From Marinobacter antarcticus (lineage in GTDB: Bacteria; Pseudomonadota; Gammaproteobacteria; Pseudomonadales; Oleiphilaceae): DNA of 64,000 nucleotides. The position numbers and the translations under genes are program-made. Numbering within the stretch: position 1 is the stretch's first letter; each line of letters begins with the position of its first letter. The stretch spans positions 62,001 through 126,000 of the forward strand of contig NZ_FRAQ01000005.1 of NCBI RefSeq assembly GCF_900142385.1. The letters run 5' to 3'. Positions 61,118-64,000 of the stretch are shown piece by piece. Below the pieces are notes generated by a model. The model worked only from the letters and a program-made list of their open reading frames with translations. It did not search any database and was not told the origin of the DNA.

Positions 61118-62080
61118 TCAGCCCGCATTTTTGCTCGTTTTAGCCATCACTTCATCAACACCGCGCATGAGCGCATCCACGATGGCGGGCTCAGAAGCCG
61201 AATGCCCGGCGTCACGAATAATGCGCAAATCGGCTTCCGGCCAGGCTTTGCTGAGGGCGAGGGCATTGTCCAGCGGGCACACCATATCGTAACGTCCGTG
61301 CACAATGATGCCAGGAACATTCCGGAGCTTATGGGCGTCCCGGATAATCTGGTTATCCTCGAGAAATGAAGAATTCATGAAGTAGTGGCACTCGATGCGC
61401 GCCAACGCAATTGCAACATGAGGATGGCCAAAATGCTCAACCACCCGGGGATTAGGATGCAGGGTCGCACAACGGCCTTCCCAGACCGACCAGGCTTTTG
61501 CCGCCTGAATCTGCTCCAGTTCGTTGTTACTGGTCAACCTGCGATAGTAGGCGCTCACCATATCCCCGCGCTCGATCTCAGGTATCTGCGCCTCAAATTC
61601 CTGCCAGTAATCCGGAAATACACGGCTTGCGCCATCCTGATAGAACCAGGCGATATCCCGTGGGCGGCATAGGAAGATACCCCGGAGAACAAGCCCCAAC
61701 ACTCGCTCAGTATGCGTCTGGGCGTAAACCAGGCTGAGAGTCGAACCCCAGCTACCGCCGAATAACAACCAACGCTCAATACCCAGAAACATGCGTATGG
61801 TTTCCATATCCTGAACCAGCTTGTCGGTACTGTTTCCTTCCAGTTCCGCCAAGGGCGTGGAACGGCCTGCACCGCGCTGATCCATCAGGATAATCCGGAA
61901 ACGCTCAGCATCAAAGAAACGGCGGTGATAGTCCTCGCACCCTCCCCCAGGGCCACCATGAACGAAAAGCACAGGTATCCCCTCAGGATTCCCGCTCTCT
62001 TCGATATATAACTCGTGGGGCGCTTCCACCGCCAGCCGGTGTTTGGCGTAGGGTTTGATATCCGGGTACAGATTGAGCAT
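61118..62080 (-). CDS. pip: Proline iminopeptidase
   Basis: An alpha/beta-hydrolase that removes N-terminal proline from peptides. The 320-residue product has the oxyanion region VHGGPGGGCEDYH, RIILMDQRGAGRSTPLA and the nucleophile elbow GGSWGSTLSL, with the catalytic Asp and His expected in HGRYDMVCPLDNA and IRDAGHSASEP. GGAG is six bases before the ATG. It lies just downstream of typA on the same strand and is followed by dtd. Confidence 0.94.
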   Translation of the reverse strand: MLNLYPDIKPYAKHRLAVEAPHELYIEESGNPEGIPVLFVHGGPGGGCEDYHRRFFDAERFRIILMDQRGAGRSTPLAELEGNSTDKLVQDMETIRMFLGIERWLLFGGSWGSTLSLVYAQTHTERVLGLVLRGIFLCRPRDIAWFYQDGASRVFPDYWQEFEAQIPEIERGDMVSAYYRRLTSNNELEQIQAAKAWSVWEGRCATLHPNPRVVEHFGHPHVAIALARIECHYFMNSSFLEDNQIIRDAHKLRNVPGIIVHGRYDMVCPLDNALALSKAWPEADLRIIRDAGHSASEPAIVDALMRGVDEVMAKTSKNAG

Positions 62081-62167
62081 GGGCTACTCCGCCGATCAGA
62101 TAAGTTTCGGTAACATTGTAGCGGAGTTGAATGGGCGGTGGGCGAGCTTTACGAAATGCATAAGCAC

Positions 62168-62200
62168 AAAAAAGGCCGGAGCTGCTGCCAGCACCGGCCT
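62168..62200 (-). terminator. Terminator after typA
   Basis: On the minus strand AGGCCGG and CCGGCCT pair, with an inner GCTG/CAGC stem, followed by TTTTTTG. It is 18 bp past the typA stop codon. Confidence 0.85.
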
Positions 62201-62217
62201 GATTCAAAACACGAATA

Positions 62218-64000
62218 TTACTTCTTGCTTGCGCGCTTACGTTCGTTCTCAGTAAGGTGCTTCTTGCGCAGCCGAATGGACTTGGGCGTTACTTCAACCA
62301 GTTCGTCGTCGTCAATAAATTCCAGCGCCTGCTCCAGAGTGAACTTGATCGGCGGCACCAGAGCGATGACCTCATCCTTGCCGGAGGCCCGCATGTTGTC
62401 GAGCTTCTTACCTTTGGTCGGGTTGATCACCAAATCGTTGTCACGGCTGTGAATACCGCAAAGCTGACCCTCGTAAACTTCCTGGCCAGGATCGAGGAAG
62501 AGCTTCCCGCGACTCTGAAGCGTTTCCAGCGAGTAGGTCAACGCTGCACCCTTCGCCATGGAGACAAGCACACCGTTCTGGCGACTGGTCACGTCACCAA
62601 CCTTGATCGGCCCATAGTGGCTGAAGGTTGAGGTGAGAATACCCGTGCCGGACGTCATGGTCAGGAAGCTATTGCGAAAGCCGATCAGACCGCGCGCAGG
62701 AATGGTGTATTCAAGACGCATGCGACCCTTGCCATCCGGAACCATGTTGGTCAGATCGCCTTTACGCAGGCCCATCTGTTCCATCAAAGGGCCCTGATGC
62801 TGCTCTTCAATGTCGACGATGACATCCTCATACGGCTCCTGTTTCACGCCGTCCACTTCCTTGATGACCACTTCAGGGCGGCCTACCGCCAGCTCGAAGT
62901 TCTCGCGGCGCATATTTTCAATCAGCACAGACAAGTGCAGCTCGCCACGGCCAGACACCTTGAATTTGTCCATGGATTCACCGTCTTCAACCCGCAGGGC
63001 TACGTTGTACAGCAGCTCTTTTTCCAGACGATCTTTGATATTACGGCTGGTGACATACTTGCCCTCTTTACCACAGAAGGGCGAATCGTTGACCTGGAAG
63101 GTCATGGACACGGTGGGCTCGTCTACCGTCAGCGGTGGCAGAGCCTCTACATTATTCATATCACACAGGGTGTCTGAGATATGCAGCTGATCCAACCCAC
63201 TGATACAGACGATGTCGCCAGCCTGGGCTTCGTTCACTTCAACCCGATGCAGACCGGAGTGGCCCATGATCTTCAGAATACGGCCCTGACGTTTCTTGCC
63301 ATCTGCGCCGATGGCAACCACCGGGGTATTGGTTTTCACCTTGCCGCGGGCGATACGGCCGATACCGATCACGCCCAAAAAGCTACTGTAGTCCAGCTGC
63401 GAGATCTGCATCTGGAAAGGGCCATCCATATCCACCGCAGGCGCAGGCACGTGATCGACGATCGCTTGGAACACAGCGTCCATGTTGTCACTGAGGTCTT
63501 CATGATCCAGACCGGCAACACCGTTCAGCGCGCTGGCATAAACAATGGGAAAGTCCAGTTGCTCGTCGGTAGCGCCCAAGCTGTCAAACAGATCGAATAC
63601 CTGATCTACAACCCAATCCGGGCGCGCGCCCGGGCGATCGACTTTATTGACCACAACAATTGGGCGCAGCCCGGCCGCGAACGCTTTCTGGGTTACGAAG
63701 CGTGTCTGCGGCATGGGCCCGTCGATGGAATCGACCACCAACAGCACACAATCGACCATGCTCATCACCCGCTCTACTTCGCCACCAAAATCCGCGTGGC
63801 CCGGGGTGTCTACAATATTGATATCGTAGCCGTTCCATTTCAGCGCAGTGTTTTTGGCCAAAATGGTGATGCCACGCTCTTTTTCCTGATCGTTGGAATC
63901 CATGACGCGCTCGTTCTCGAGCTCTTTGCGATCCAGAGTGCCGGACAAGCGCAGCAGCTTGTCTACGAGCGTGGTTTTACCATGGTCAACGTGGGCAATA
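62218..64000 (-). CDS. typA: Ribosome-associated GTPase TypA/BipA (5' end outside the window)
   Basis: TypA is a ribosome-binding GTPase involved in assembly and stress growth. The visible 593 residues include G1 HVDHGKTTL, switch [18 protein letters not shown]4 [10 protein letters not shown], domain II and the C-terminal domain ([32 protein letters not shown]). The full protein is about 605 residues, so about ten N-terminal residues and the start codon lie beyond the right edge. It is upstream of pip on the same strand. Confidence 0.95.
   Translation of the reverse strand, partial: IAHVDHGKTTLVDKLLRLSGTLDRKELENERVMDSNDQEKERGITILAKNTALKWNGYDINIVDTPGHADFGGEVERVMSMVDCVLLVVDSIDGPMPQTRFVTQKAFAAGLRPIVVVNKVDRPGARPDWVVDQVFDLFDSLGATDEQLDFPIVYASALNGVAGLDHEDLSDNMDAVFQAIVDHVPAPAVDMDGPFQMQISQLDYSSFLGVIGIGRIARGKVKTNTPVVAIGADGKKRQGRILKIMGHSGLHRVEVNEAQAGDIVCISGLDQLHISDTLCDMNNVEALPPLTVDEPTVSMTFQVNDSPFCGKEGKYVTSRNIKDRLEKELLYNVALRVEDGESMDKFKVSGRGELHLSVLIENMRRENFELAVGRPEVVIKEVDGVKQEPYEDVIVDIEEQHQGPLMEQMGLRKGDLTNMVPDGKGRMRLEYTIPARGLIGFRNSFLTMTSGTGILTSTFSHYGPIKVGDVTSRQNGVLVSMAKGAALTYSLETLQSRGKLFLDPGQEVYEGQLCGIHSRDNDLVINPTKGKKLDNMRASGKDEVIALVPPIKFTLEQALEFIDDDELVEVTPKSIRLRKKHLTENERKRASKK

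Overview
The window looks like chromosomal DNA of a marine gammaproteobacterium, most likely Marinobacter or a close relative. This is inferred from gene order and protein character; no 16S gene or database search was available. The left third follows the pseudomonad order pilMNOPQ / mrcA / malic enzyme / rpmE / priA / argS / SPOR gene / hslVU. A second conserved block, cpdA-yqiB-nudF divergent from tolC, matches the enterobacterial order.

Layout. 1-17.8 kb: type IV pilus assembly operon, penicillin-binding protein 1A, malic enzyme, ribosomal protein L31, PriA, ArgS, a SPOR protein, the HslVU protease and a patatin-like protein. 17.9-25.5 kb: nitrogen-PTS enzyme I with RppH, a HAD phosphatase, an RlmI-type methyltransferase, GcvH, CpdA, a YqiB-type protein and ADP-ribose pyrophosphatase. 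25.8-51.2 kb: tolC and then a large lipopolysaccharide region with at least five changes of strand. It holds waaA, two LpxL-type acyltransferases, an ELM1-family protein, many glycosyltransferases, manC, two O-antigen-ligase-type membrane proteins (one fused to a family 2 glycosyltransferase), a dTDP-Fuc4NAc cassette (rfbB-rfbA-wecF-acetyltransferase-wecE), a CDP-glycerol glycerophosphotransferase-type protein, a Kdo kinase, a heptosyltransferase-type protein and two tandem GT8 enzymes. 51.2-64 kb: a DUF6165 protein, ilvE, glnE, a K+ channel, a CYTH phosphatase, two tandem porins, dtd, pip and typA, which runs off the right edge.

How the genes work together. In the LPS region, WaaA adds Kdo to lipid A, the LpxL-type proteins acylate it, KdkA would phosphorylate Kdo, and the GT9, GT4, GT2 and GT8 proteins would extend the core. 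ManC supplies GDP-mannose. RfbA and RfbB make dTDP-4-keto-6-deoxyglucose, WecE aminates it, the left-handed beta-helix protein probably N-acetylates it, and WecF would transfer Fuc4NAc. No wecA, wecB, wecC, wecG, wzx or wzm/wzt gene is present, so Fuc4NAc may decorate LPS rather than enterobacterial common antigen.

The most notable observations are the ligase-GT2 fusion, the Fuc4NAc cassette with a non-WecD acetyltransferase, two gene remnants in the LPS region (a C-terminal glycosyltransferase fragment and the first residues of an aldolase-like gene), a patatin-like protein whose nucleophile serine is asparagine, a roughly 100-bp intergenic inverted-repeat element, and tandem porins with a 108-bp identical stretch. 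No tRNA, rRNA, CRISPR array, complete insertion sequence or prophage was seen.
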